Part shown: in pieces, positions 1 through 7,495 of the stretch | Position numbering within the stretch: position 1 is the first letter of the stretch | Layout: each line of letters begins with the position of its first letter | Made by a program: the position numbers and the translations under genes | Assembly: GCA_021838065.1 (NCBI GenBank) | Contig: JAKCEJ010000140.1 | Span: forward strand, 1-7,495 | DNA: 7,495 bases | Direction: 5' to 3' | Source: Pseudomonadota bacterium | GTDB lineage: Bacteria; Pseudomonadota; Gammaproteobacteria; Steroidobacterales; Steroidobacteraceae | The notes under the pieces: model-generated | What the model was told of the DNA's origin: nothing | The model's input: the letters and a program-made list of their open reading frames with translations, nothing else | Database searches by the model: none

Positions 1-1
1 C

Positions 2-610
2 GAGCGTCCCATCGCCGATCTGATCGTCGAGCGCATCTTCGCCGAATGCTTCGCGCCCGCCGAGAAGCCTGCGCCGCGCAGCCGGCAGGCGTTCGAGGAA
101 CGGCTCGAGCAGGGGCGCGCGCAGTTACAGCCCCAGGGCGAGCGCATCATCACCATCGTGCGGGCCGTGTGCACTGAGCGGCGCGCGCTGCGCACAGCGC
201 TCACGGCTCTGCGGGGCGCCGCTGCCGCCGCAGCGGCCGACATCGATGCGCAGCTTGCGGGGCTCCTCCCGCCGCAGTTCATCACGACGACCCCCGATCC
301 CTGGTTCGGCCACCTGCCGCGCTACCTGAAGGCCGCCGTGCGCCGCGCCGGCCGGCTGCCTGCCGAGGCGCGCCGTGATGCGCAACTGGCCGCGCGTGTC
401 GCGCCGTTCGTGACTGCGTGGCGCGAACTTGCGGGCAAGCCCGCGGACAGCGAGCCGCGCCCGCAGCTCGAGCAGCTGCGTTGGATGATCGAGGAGCTGC
501 GCGTGTCGCTCCACGCGCAGGAGCTGCGTACCGCCATGACAGTGTCCGAACGGCGCCTCGCCGAGCAACTCGAGCGGGCCAGAGCCGAGGCGCGGGCGCA
601 TCCGCGCTAA
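2..610 (+). CDS. hrpA: ATP-dependent RNA helicase HrpA, C-terminal part (5' end outside window)
   Basis: The reading frame is open from the window edge and ends in TAA at 608-610, giving 202 residues. No helicase motif is visible. The fragment matches from memory the C-terminal DUF3418 region of long HrpA proteins (about 1,300 residues in E. coli). The recognisable stretches are 'LPRYLKA' near visible residue 105 and 'WMIEELRVSLHAQEL' near 161-175, followed by 'VSERRL', the usual closing block. HrpA is a cytosolic DEAH-box RNA helicase; in E. coli it has been linked to mRNA processing and to rescue of stalled or collided ribosomes. The end of the fragment is rich in Arg, Glu and Ala and is probably helical. 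The frame has no stop or shift, so the gene looks intact as far as it can be seen. A plausible intrinsic terminator overlaps its last codons. The family call rests on these C-terminal motifs only. Confidence 0.85.
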   Translation, partial: ERPIADLIVERIFAECFAPAEKPAPRSRQAFEERLEQGRAQLQPQGERIITIVRAVCTERRALRTALTALRGAAAAAAADIDAQLAGLLPPQFITTTPDPWFGHLPRYLKAAVRRAGRLPAEARRDAQLAARVAPFVTAWRELAGKPADSEPRPQLEQLRWMIEELRVSLHAQELRTAMTVSERRLAEQLERARAEARAHPR

Positions 611-617
611 TTTTTCT
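590..617 (+). terminator. Intrinsic terminator overlapping the end of hrpA
   Basis: A perfect 6-bp GC stem is formed by GCGCGG (590-595) and CCGCGC (602-607) around a 6-base loop. A possible G-U pair (589/608) extends it. It is followed at once by TAATTTTTCT, which supplies five consecutive T's at 611-615. The right arm encodes the last codons of hrpA and the stop codon lies between stem and T-tract. This is the layout of a rho-independent terminator and would separate hrpA from the glycosyltransferase gene downstream. The short stem and the two A's before the T-run leave some doubt. Confidence 0.6.
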
Positions 618-639
618 CAGAGGTCGGGCCGGCGCGATG

Positions 640-664
640 TACGTAGTGTCTGTATACGTAGTGT
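640..664 (+). repeat. Tandem 10-base direct repeat upstream of the glycosyltransferase gene
   Basis: TACGTAGTGT occurs at 640-649 and again at 655-664, separated by 5 bases, so the start-to-start spacing is 15 bases. Each copy begins with the self-complementary hexamer TACGTA, and GTATAC at 652-657 is a second palindrome between and into the copies. This AT-containing patch stands out from the GC-rich surroundings and lies in a gap between genes. It could be a regulator binding site or just a local duplication. No known operator was recognised. Confidence 0.5.
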
Positions 665-669
665 TGGCA

Positions 670-699
670 TTGTCTTTTTCGCGCCGGCGAACATGCTAT
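670..699 (+). promoter_or_regulatory. Weak candidate promoter for the glycosyltransferase gene
   Basis: TTGTCT at 670-675 resembles a -35 box (4 of 6 to TTGACA). TGCTAT at 694-699 is a poor -10 box (3 of 6), with an 18-base spacer. TTGGCA at 664-669 is a better -35 box but has no -10 at the right distance. Transcription from here would give a leader of roughly 75 bases and would place the direct repeat at about -66 to -42, where an activator often binds. A promoter somewhere in 611-781 is expected because a terminator precedes it. This exact position is tentative. The rest of the gap is GC-rich with no recognised element. A weak ribosome-binding sequence, GGAA (769-772), lies 9 bases before the ATG. 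Confidence 0.25.
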
Positions 700-781
700 T
701 CGGCAGGAACATCGGGGCGTTGCGGGGCGGGTGGGCCGCGGGCGGCGCACGGTCTCGCCATTCACTGCGGAATAGCCAGTC

Positions 782-2143
782 ATGTCACAGGCGGAAGCGA
801 CACTCGCCGCGCGCAGCCGGGCTGCGCCGACCTCGGTCTGCGAGCCGAGCAGGTTGTGGGCCTACGGCATCTATGCGTCAATCATGGTCGGCCTGCTGCT
901 GATCGCCAGTTACCAGTTCAGCGTCATTGTGCCGCGCGTCCTCGCTGCGGCCACATCGAGGAGCGGCATCGAGCTGCTCGCCTATGTCGGGGTGTTCTGG
1001 GTCGTCCTCGGATTCGTGCTCGTGGTCGTGCGCACGGCGCTGTGGATGGCCTACCGGCCCGCCCCGGCGGCGACGCGCGAGACCGCTCCCAGCCTGACGG
1101 TGATCATTCCGGCCTACAACGAGGGCGCGATGGTGCTGCAGTCGATCGAGTCCGCAGTCCATGCCGACTTTCCGCGCGAGCGGCTGGAAATCCTCGTGAT
1201 CGACGACGGCAGCAAGGATGATACCTGGAGTTATATCCGACAGGCCGCCGAGCGCTATCCGGGACTCGTCACCGCGGTGCGTCAGCCGAACAACCAGGGC
1301 AAGCGCGAGGCGCTCGCGTTAGGCTTCGCGCGCGCCCGGGGCGAGATCCTGGTGACGATCGATTCGGACAGCGTGATCGAGCGCGGCGCGCTGCTCGCCA
1401 TCGCCGGGCCGTTCCGCGATGCACGCGTCGGCGCCGTGGCCGGCAAAGTGCTCGTGTACAACCGGGTGCATGGCCTCATCCCGCGCATGCTGCATGTGCG
1501 CTTCATCATCTCATTCGACATGCGGCGGGCGGCCGAGTCCGTTTACCGCAACGTGTTCTGCTGCCCCGGCGCGCTCACGGCATTGCGGGCCGATGCGGTG
1601 CGCAGCGTGCTCGAGCGCTGGCGCAATCAGCATTTTCTGGGCTCCCGCTGCACGTTCGGCGAGGATCGCGCCATGACCAACTACCTGCTGGATAGCGGTT
1701 ACGACGCGCTCTATCAGCGCACCGCGGTGGTGCACACGGTGGTGCCGCATGCGTTCGGAAAACTGTGCCGGATGCTGCTGCGCTGGGACCGATCGTACGT
1801 GCGCGAGGAGCTGCGCTTCGCGCGAATCGTGTGGAAGCGTCCCTGGCCGACGCGCCTTCTCGCCTCGTTCGACCGCTTCATCACCAATGGGCGCTTTCCG
1901 ATTTCATACTCGGGCCTGGCCGTGCTGCCGCTGGTGCTGGCGCAGGACCCCGGTATCACCGTGCCGATGCTGGGCGTGATGGGCGGGGTGTCGCTGTTCA
2001 ATGTGCTCTACTATCTGCGCAGCGAGCGTTCGTTCGATTTCCTCTACGGGGTCCTGTACGCGTATTTCTACTCGTTTGCGCTGTTCTGGATCTTTCCCTA
2101 TGCGCTCGCCACTGTGCGCGCGCGCAGCTGGCTGACGCGCTGA
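782..2143 (+). CDS. Membrane family 2 glycosyltransferase, hyaluronan synthase/NodC-like
   Basis: 453 residues. Two N-terminal membrane segments (about 25-50 and 63-89) precede a cytosolic GT-A domain, and about three hydrophobic segments follow (about 375-387, 395-412, 420-445). This is the architecture of processive GT2 enzymes that make and export polysaccharide. Visible motifs are 'VIIPAYNE' (107-114), 'DDGS' (141-144), the metal/UDP-sugar DxD as 'DSDS' (194-197), 'CCPGALTALR' (260-269, at the place of the acceptor/priming loop), 'GEDRAMTN' (293-300, with the presumed catalytic base D295) and 'RWDRSYVRE' (334-342). The order and the 'NQHFLG...GEDR.MTN' layout follow hyaluronan synthase. 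The Q(Q/R)xRW motif reads M-L-L-R-W (331-335), so both usual glutamines are absent. The donor is presumably a UDP-sugar, but neither donor nor product can be told from sequence. The ATG at 782 has only a weak Shine-Dalgarno and begins a normal cytosolic N-tail before the first membrane segment. No capsule, export or c-di-GMP gene is adjacent, so it appears monocistronic. Confidence 0.85.
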   Translation: MSQAEATLAARSRAAPTSVCEPSRLWAYGIYASIMVGLLLIASYQFSVIVPRVLAAATSRSGIELLAYVGVFWVVLGFVLVVVRTALWMAYRPAPAATRETAPSLTVIIPAYNEGAMVLQSIESAVHADFPRERLEILVIDDGSKDDTWSYIRQAAERYPGLVTAVRQPNNQGKREALALGFARARGEILVTIDSDSVIERGALLAIAGPFRDARVGAVAGKVLVYNRVHGLIPRMLHVRFIISFDMRRAAESVYRNVFCCPGALTALRADAVRSVLERWRNQHFLGSRCTFGEDRAMTNYLLDSGYDALYQRTAVVHTVVPHAFGKLCRMLLRWDRSYVREELRFARIVWKRPWPTRLLASFDRFITNGRFPISYSGLAVLPLVLAQDPGITVPMLGVMGGVSLFNVLYYLRSERSFDFLYGVLYAYFYSFALFWIFPYALATVRARSWLTR

Positions 2144-2154
2144 GACGCATCCGT

Positions 2155-2168
2155 CCGGACACCTCCGG
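2155..2168. terminator. Small hairpin in the convergent gap between glycosyltransferase and zapE
   Basis: CCGGA (2155-2159) and TCCGG (2164-2168) form a 5-bp stem with a 4-base loop in the 43-base gap where two genes converge. It would form in RNA from either strand. There is no T-tract on either side, so by itself it is a weak terminator. It could stall or protect a 3' end, or be chance in GC-rich DNA. No better terminator is visible for either gene. Confidence 0.25.
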
Positions 2169-2186
2169 CAAGCATCGCTCGGCCCC

Positions 2187-3302
2187 TCAGGGCAGGTGTT
2201 CGCGCGCCAGGTACTCGGCGCTTTGCATCTCCATGAGCCGGCTCGCGGTGCGCTGGAATTCCAAGCGCAGCCGTTCGCCGCCGTAGAGCTCCGCCGGGGG
2301 CGCGGCGGCCGAGACCACCAGCTTGACGTTGTGGTCGTAGAGCTCATCGACCAGGGCGATGAAGCGGCGCGTCTCATCGTGGCGGGTCTCGTCGAGCTGC
2401 GGCACCTGCTCGACGAGCACCGCGGCGTACAGCCGCGCGAGCTCGATGTAGTCCTCCTGGCTGCGCGGTCCGGCGCACAGCGCCTGGAAGTCGAACCACA
2501 CGGCGCTGTCGCTCTGGCGCACCACCGCAATGCTCCGCTCGTTGATCTGCAGGGGCCCGTCGGCCCAGTGCGCGTGTTGCGACAGTTCGGCGAACAGTGC
2601 GCGCAGCCGCTCGGCGGTGTCGTTGCCGCCCGCCGCCAGGTAGGTACGCGCCTGCGTGAGCTGGCGCAGCCGGTAGTCGCTGCCGCCGTCGAGCGGGAGC
2701 ACCTCGGTGTGACGCTCGAGGAGCGCGATTGCCGGAAGAAAACGCTGCCGCTGCAGACCGTCGCGGTACAGCGCGGTGGGCGGGCTGTTGGAAGTCGCCA
2801 CCAGGCTCACACCGCGGCGGAACAGGCCGTCGAACAGCGTCCCGAGTATCGCCGCATCGGCGATGTCGGTCACGAACAGCTCATCGAAGCACAGGACGCG
2901 CGTCTCTGCGGCGATGTGCTCGGCAACGATCGCGAGCGGGGACTCGTGGGCGCCCAGACTCATCAGCTGCGCGTGCACGTCGTGCATGAAGCGATGGAAG
3001 TGCCGGCGGCGACGCTCGGGAAAAGGCAGGCTGCGGAAGAACAGGTCCATCAGCCAGGTCTTGCCGCGCCCGACCGGTCCCCAGAGGTACACGCCGCGCT
3101 CGGGTCGCTCCCCACGGCGCGACAGGCCGCGGAACATGCGCGCCGTGATGGAGGCTTCGGCGTCGCGCGCGGCGATCAGCCGCGCGCGCAGATCCTCCAG
3201 CCGCCCGAGCACGGCGAGCTGCGCTGCATCGGGGCTGTAGCCGCGCTCTGCCAGCTCCCGGGCATAGATCTCGCGCAGTGTGGGCGCGGCCGATGCGTCC
3301 AT
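2187..3302 (-). CDS. zapE: Cell division protein ZapE (AFG1-like ATPase)
   Basis: 371 residues, near the usual length for bacterial ZapE (about 375). This is a P-loop AAA-type ATPase of the AFG1 family. Visible motifs are Walker A 'GPVGRGKT' (75-82), Walker B 'VLCFDELFVTDIADA' (136-150, with D140-E141), a sensor-1-like 'LVATSNSPP' (168-176, N172), and the family-typical 'WFDFQALC' (269-276) and 'DYIELA' (284-289). In E. coli, ZapE associates with the Z-ring and affects FtsZ bundling and growth under stress; eukaryotic AFG1/LACE1 acts in mitochondrial protein quality control. The ATG at 3302 is chosen because it gives the expected 'LREIYARELAERGYSPDAAQ' type start and follows the aacS stop by 14 bases. 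The open frame continues upstream to 3605, but that part lies on aacS and looks like an off-frame shadow. The ribosome-binding site is weak, so translation may depend on coupling to aacS. It is the last gene of the operon. Confidence 0.93.
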   Translation of the reverse strand: MDASAAPTLREIYARELAERGYSPDAAQLAVLGRLEDLRARLIAARDAEASITARMFRGLSRRGERPERGVYLWGPVGRGKTWLMDLFFRSLPFPERRRRHFHRFMHDVHAQLMSLGAHESPLAIVAEHIAAETRVLCFDELFVTDIADAAILGTLFDGLFRRGVSLVATSNSPPTALYRDGLQRQRFLPAIALLERHTEVLPLDGGSDYRLRQLTQARTYLAAGGNDTAERLRALFAELSQHAHWADGPLQINERSIAVVRQSDSAVWFDFQALCAGPRSQEDYIELARLYAAVLVEQVPQLDETRHDETRRFIALVDELYDHNVKLVVSAAAPPAELYGGERLRLEFQRTASRLMEMQSAEYLAREHLP

Positions 3303-3316
3303 GTCGTTGCGCCCGA

Positions 3317-5272
<1,956 letters not shown>

Positions 5273-5277
5273 CGGCG

Positions 5278-6900
5278 CTACAGCGATTGGTAGTTGGGGC
5301 CGGAGCCGCCTTCCGGCGGGGTCCAGTCGATGATGGCGTAGGGGTCCTTGATGTCGCAGGCCTTGCAGTGCACGCAGTTGGCGGCGTTGATCTGCAGCCG
5401 CCGGCCGGACTCGTCCTCGACCATCTCGTAAACGTTCGCCGGGCAGAACCGCTGGCACGGGTTGCCGAACTCACGCGTGCAGCGGTCCGTGCAGATCGTG
5501 GTGTCGCGCACCTTCAGGTGTGCCGGCTGGCGCTCGTCGTGGCTGGTCGAGGCGAAGAATACCGAGGCCAGCCGGTCGCGCGGCGGCAGCGTGCGCTCGA
5601 CCCAGTGACGCTCGGGCGGCGCGTAGGCGTCGAGTTGGCGCAGGCGCTGGTGGTCGGCCGTGGTGTGGGTGAGCGTCCACGGCGTGTGTCCTCCGGCGAG
5701 CGCCTCCAGACCCGCGTTGGCGAGTCCGAACCACAGGCCGCGCTTGAATCCCGGTTTGACATTGCGCACCGCGCGCAGCTCCTGACCGCCGGGCGAGGCG
5801 CGCCAGAGCGCATCGAAGCCCGCCGGCGAGCCGGTGGCGGCGAGATGCTCGGCGGCGAGCATCCCGGAGCGGATGGCCTGGTGCACACCCTTGATCTTCG
5901 GCACGTTCACCCCGCCGGCGGCATCGCCGATCAACAGTGCGCCCGGCATCTCCAGGCGCGGAACGCACTGCCAGCCGCCCGCGGCGATGGTGCGCGCGCC
6001 GGCGGCGAGGATCTCTCCGCCCTCGAGCAGCCTCTTGACGCTCGGGTGGTGCTTGAACTGTTGGAACGCCTCGAACGGCGAGAGGCGCGGATCCTGGTAA
6101 TCGAGCCCCACCACGAAGCCCACATAGAGCCGATTTCCGCTGAGGTGATAGATGAAGCTGCCGCCGTAGGTGCGCGCATCGAGTGGCCAGCCGACGGTAT
6201 GTTGGATCAGGCCGGGGCGCACGCGCCCCTCGGGCAGCTGCCACAGCTCCTTCAGTCCGAGGCCGTAGGTCTGCGGGGCGTGGCCCCCGTCGAGCTCGAA
6301 GCGCCGGATCAGCTGTTTGGCGAGGCTCCCGCGGGCGCCCTCGGCTACGATGGTCGTGCCGGCGTGAATCTCCGCGCCGGGGGTGTAGTTCGGGCCCGGC
6401 TGCCCGGTTTTTTCGAGACCCACATCGCCGAGGCGCACCCCGCGCACCGCGCCGTCGGGGGCGAGCACCGGCTCGACCGCGGCGAAGCCGGGGAAGATGT
6501 CCACCCCGAGCGCTTCGGCCTTCTGCGCGAGCCACGCCGCGAGCTGCCCGAGCGAGACGATGAAGTTGCCGCGGTTGTGCAGCTGCGGCGGCACCGGCAG
6601 GCGCACCCGGCCGGTGCGCGTGAGCAGATGCATCTCATCGTGCGCCGCGGGCACGCAGATCGGGGGCGGCGACTGGCGCCATTCGGGGGCCAGCGCATCG
6701 AGCGGCCCCGGCTCGATCACCGCACCGGAGAGCGCATGCGCGCCGACCGTCGCAGCCTTCTCCAGCAGGCACACATTGAGCGCCGGCTTGATCTGCTTCA
6801 GCCGGATCGCGCAGGCGAGCCCCGCCGGTCCCGCGCCGATGATCGCGACGTCATATTCCATAACATCGCGTTCGGCTCCGGTGGAGGCTGACGCGCTCAT
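5278..6900 (-). CDS. Electron transfer flavoprotein-ubiquinone oxidoreductase (ETF-QO)
   Basis: 540 residues. It takes electrons from reduced electron transfer flavoprotein, loaded by acyl-CoA and related dehydrogenases, and delivers them to ubiquinone at the inner membrane. Motifs: the FAD dinucleotide fold 'IIGAGPAGLACAIRL' (20-34), 'EKAATVGAHALSGAVIEPG' (47-65), 'QTYGLGLKELW' (210-220), 'HTVGWPLDARTYGGSFIYHL' (234-253), the second FAD contact 'LIGDAAGG.NVPKIKGVHQAI' (323-343), and a C-terminal 4Fe-4S domain. C486 ('RFCPANVYE') and C509, C512, C515 ('NCVHCKACDIKDP') match the four cluster cysteines of the human enzyme as I recall them. The tail 'DWTPPEGGSGPNY' is also typical. The ATG at 6900 overlaps the upstream stop as ATGA. 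A second in-frame ATG at 6861 ('MEYDVAIIG') would remove 13 poorly conserved residues and is a real alternative. The partner etfAB genes are not in the window. The gene appears complete and functional. Confidence 0.95.
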   Translation of the reverse strand: MSASASTGAERDVMEYDVAIIGAGPAGLACAIRLKQIKPALNVCLLEKAATVGAHALSGAVIEPGPLDALAPEWRQSPPPICVPAAHDEMHLLTRTGRVRLPVPPQLHNRGNFIVSLGQLAAWLAQKAEALGVDIFPGFAAVEPVLAPDGAVRGVRLGDVGLEKTGQPGPNYTPGAEIHAGTTIVAEGARGSLAKQLIRRFELDGGHAPQTYGLGLKELWQLPEGRVRPGLIQHTVGWPLDARTYGGSFIYHLSGNRLYVGFVVGLDYQDPRLSPFEAFQQFKHHPSVKRLLEGGEILAAGARTIAAGGWQCVPRLEMPGALLIGDAAGGVNVPKIKGVHQAIRSGMLAAEHLAATGSPAGFDALWRASPGGQELRAVRNVKPGFKRGLWFGLANAGLEALAGGHTPWTLTHTTADHQRLRQLDAYAPPERHWVERTLPPRDRLASVFFASTSHDERQPAHLKVRDTTICTDRCTREFGNPCQRFCPANVYEMVEDESGRRLQINAANCVHCKACDIKDPYAIIDWTPPEGGSGPNYQSL

Positions 6901-7495
6901 TGAGGCTGCATCCGTACGGCGCCGTCGAGGCGGATGGTCTCACCGTTGAGCATCGGGATCGTGAACGCCGCGGCCACCAGTTGCGCAAACTCCTCCGGCT
7001 TGCCCAGCCGGTGCGGAAACGGAATCTGCGCCGCGAGCGAGGCCTGCAGCTCCATGCTCATGGACTCGACCATGGGGGTGAGGAAGATGCCTGGCGCGAT
7101 GGCGATGCAGCGGATGCCGAACCGCGCGAACTCGCGGGCCAGCGGCAGCGTCATGCCGGCAAGCGCCGCCTTCGTCGCCGAATAGGCCGCCTGACCGACC
7201 TGCCCCTCGAAGGCCGCCACCGACGAGGTGTGCACCAGCAGGCCCCGCTCGCCGTCCTCGCTGGGCGTGTTGTGCTGCATCAGCGCCGCAGCCGCCTTGT
7301 CGCAGAAGAAGGTGCCGATGAGATTGATCTGCACGACCCTGCTGAAGAATTCCCCGCTCATCGGGCCCTGCTTGCCGAGCACGCGACCGGCACCGATCAC
7401 TCCGGCGCAGTTGACCAGCAGGTTCAATCCGCCGAGGCGCTGCTGGGCCTCGGCCATGGCCGCATCGACCCCGGACTCGGAGGTCACGTCACAGG
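6897..7495 (-). CDS. 3-hydroxyacyl-CoA dehydrogenase type 2 (HSD17B10-like SDR), 5' end outside window
   Basis: A short-chain dehydrogenase/reductase lacking only its N-terminal part. The missing part would hold the TGxxxGxG cofactor motif. The frame is open to the window edge. The GTG at 7487 is internal, because the codons before it continue a typical 'CDVTSE' SDR stretch. Counting that GTG as residue 1, 'LVNCAG' is at 24-29 and the catalytic Ser-Tyr-Lys is S89, Y102, K106 within 'SSVAAFEGQVGQAAYSATK'. The tail 'PFPHRLGKPEEFAQLV...LNGETIRLDGAVRMQP' is close to human HSD17B10 as I recall it, including its C-terminal 'RLDGA.RMQP'. The family oxidises 3-hydroxyacyl-CoA and 3-hydroxy-2-methylbutyryl-CoA with NAD+, in fatty acid and isoleucine breakdown. 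Steroid activity is known for the human enzyme but cannot be assumed here. It is the first visible gene of the operon. Its TGA shares 4 bases with the ETF-QO start, so the two are probably translationally coupled. Confidence 0.92.
   Translation of the reverse strand, partial: CDVTSESGVDAAMAEAQQRLGGLNLLVNCAGVIGAGRVLGKQGPMSGEFFSRVVQINLIGTFFCDKAAAALMQHNTPSEDGERGLLVHTSSVAAFEGQVGQAAYSATKAALAGMTLPLAREFARFGIRCIAIAPGIFLTPMVESMSMELQASLAAQIPFPHRLGKPEEFAQLVAAAFTIPMLNGETIRLDGAVRMQPQ

Noticed and set aside
418..1221. A plus-strand open frame running through the end of hrpA, the gap and the start of the glycosyltransferase
   Set aside because: It is out of frame with both recognised genes, crosses the terminator and has Arg/Ala-rich shadow composition.
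5273..5458. N-terminal extension of the aacS frame
   Set aside because: It lies over the Fe-S domain of ETF-QO. The family-like N-terminus begins at the ATG at 5272 and the total length then fits.
5287..6891. A 534-codon plus-strand open frame opposite the ETF-QO gene
   Set aside because: It mirrors a clearly recognised gene and its translation has no recognisable domain. Long antisense frames are expected when codons are strongly GC-biased.
7485..7487. GTG as the true start of the short-chain dehydrogenase
   Set aside because: The frame stays open upstream, reads as the conserved 'CDVT' stretch, and a protein starting here would lack the cofactor-binding motif. The gene simply runs off the window.

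Overview
The window reads as chromosomal DNA from a high-GC proteobacterium, most likely a gammaproteobacterium. The evidence is the strongly GC-biased third codon positions, a long-type HrpA helicase tail, a ZapE ATPase, and an electron-transfer-flavoprotein/fatty-acid catabolic gene set. Genus or family cannot be fixed from the sequence alone. No tRNA, rRNA, CRISPR array, insertion sequence or phage gene was seen.

Layout, plus strand: positions 2-610 are the last 202 codons of hrpA, whose end is overlapped by a convincing intrinsic terminator at about 590-617. A 171-base gap (611-781) follows. It holds a 10-base direct repeat with 15-base periodicity and a weak promoter-like sequence. Next is a stand-alone membrane glycosyltransferase of the hyaluronan synthase/NodC type (782-2143).

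Layout, minus strand (read right to left): four tightly packed genes form a probable operon. A type 2 3-hydroxyacyl-CoA dehydrogenase of the SDR family (HSD17B10-like, 5' end beyond the window) overlaps by 4 bases the gene for electron transfer flavoprotein-ubiquinone oxidoreductase (ETF-QO). Acetoacetyl-CoA synthetase (aacS) starts 5 bases after ETF-QO, and zapE starts 14 bases after aacS. zapE and the glycosyltransferase gene converge across a 43-base gap with a small hairpin.

How they fit together: the dehydrogenase oxidises 3-hydroxyacyl-CoA (fatty acid or isoleucine breakdown). ETF-QO passes electrons from acyl-CoA dehydrogenases, via ETF, to ubiquinone. AacS activates acetoacetate to acetoacetyl-CoA. 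All three belong to acyl-CoA and ketone-body catabolism. ZapE, a cell-division/AFG1-type ATPase, is the odd member. The glycosyltransferase looks unrelated to the operon, and no export or modification genes lie beside it here. I did not find a clearly new biological system. The most useful leads are the altered processivity motif of the glycosyltransferase, the repeat in front of it, the terminator built into the end of hrpA, and zapE's placement in a catabolic operon.
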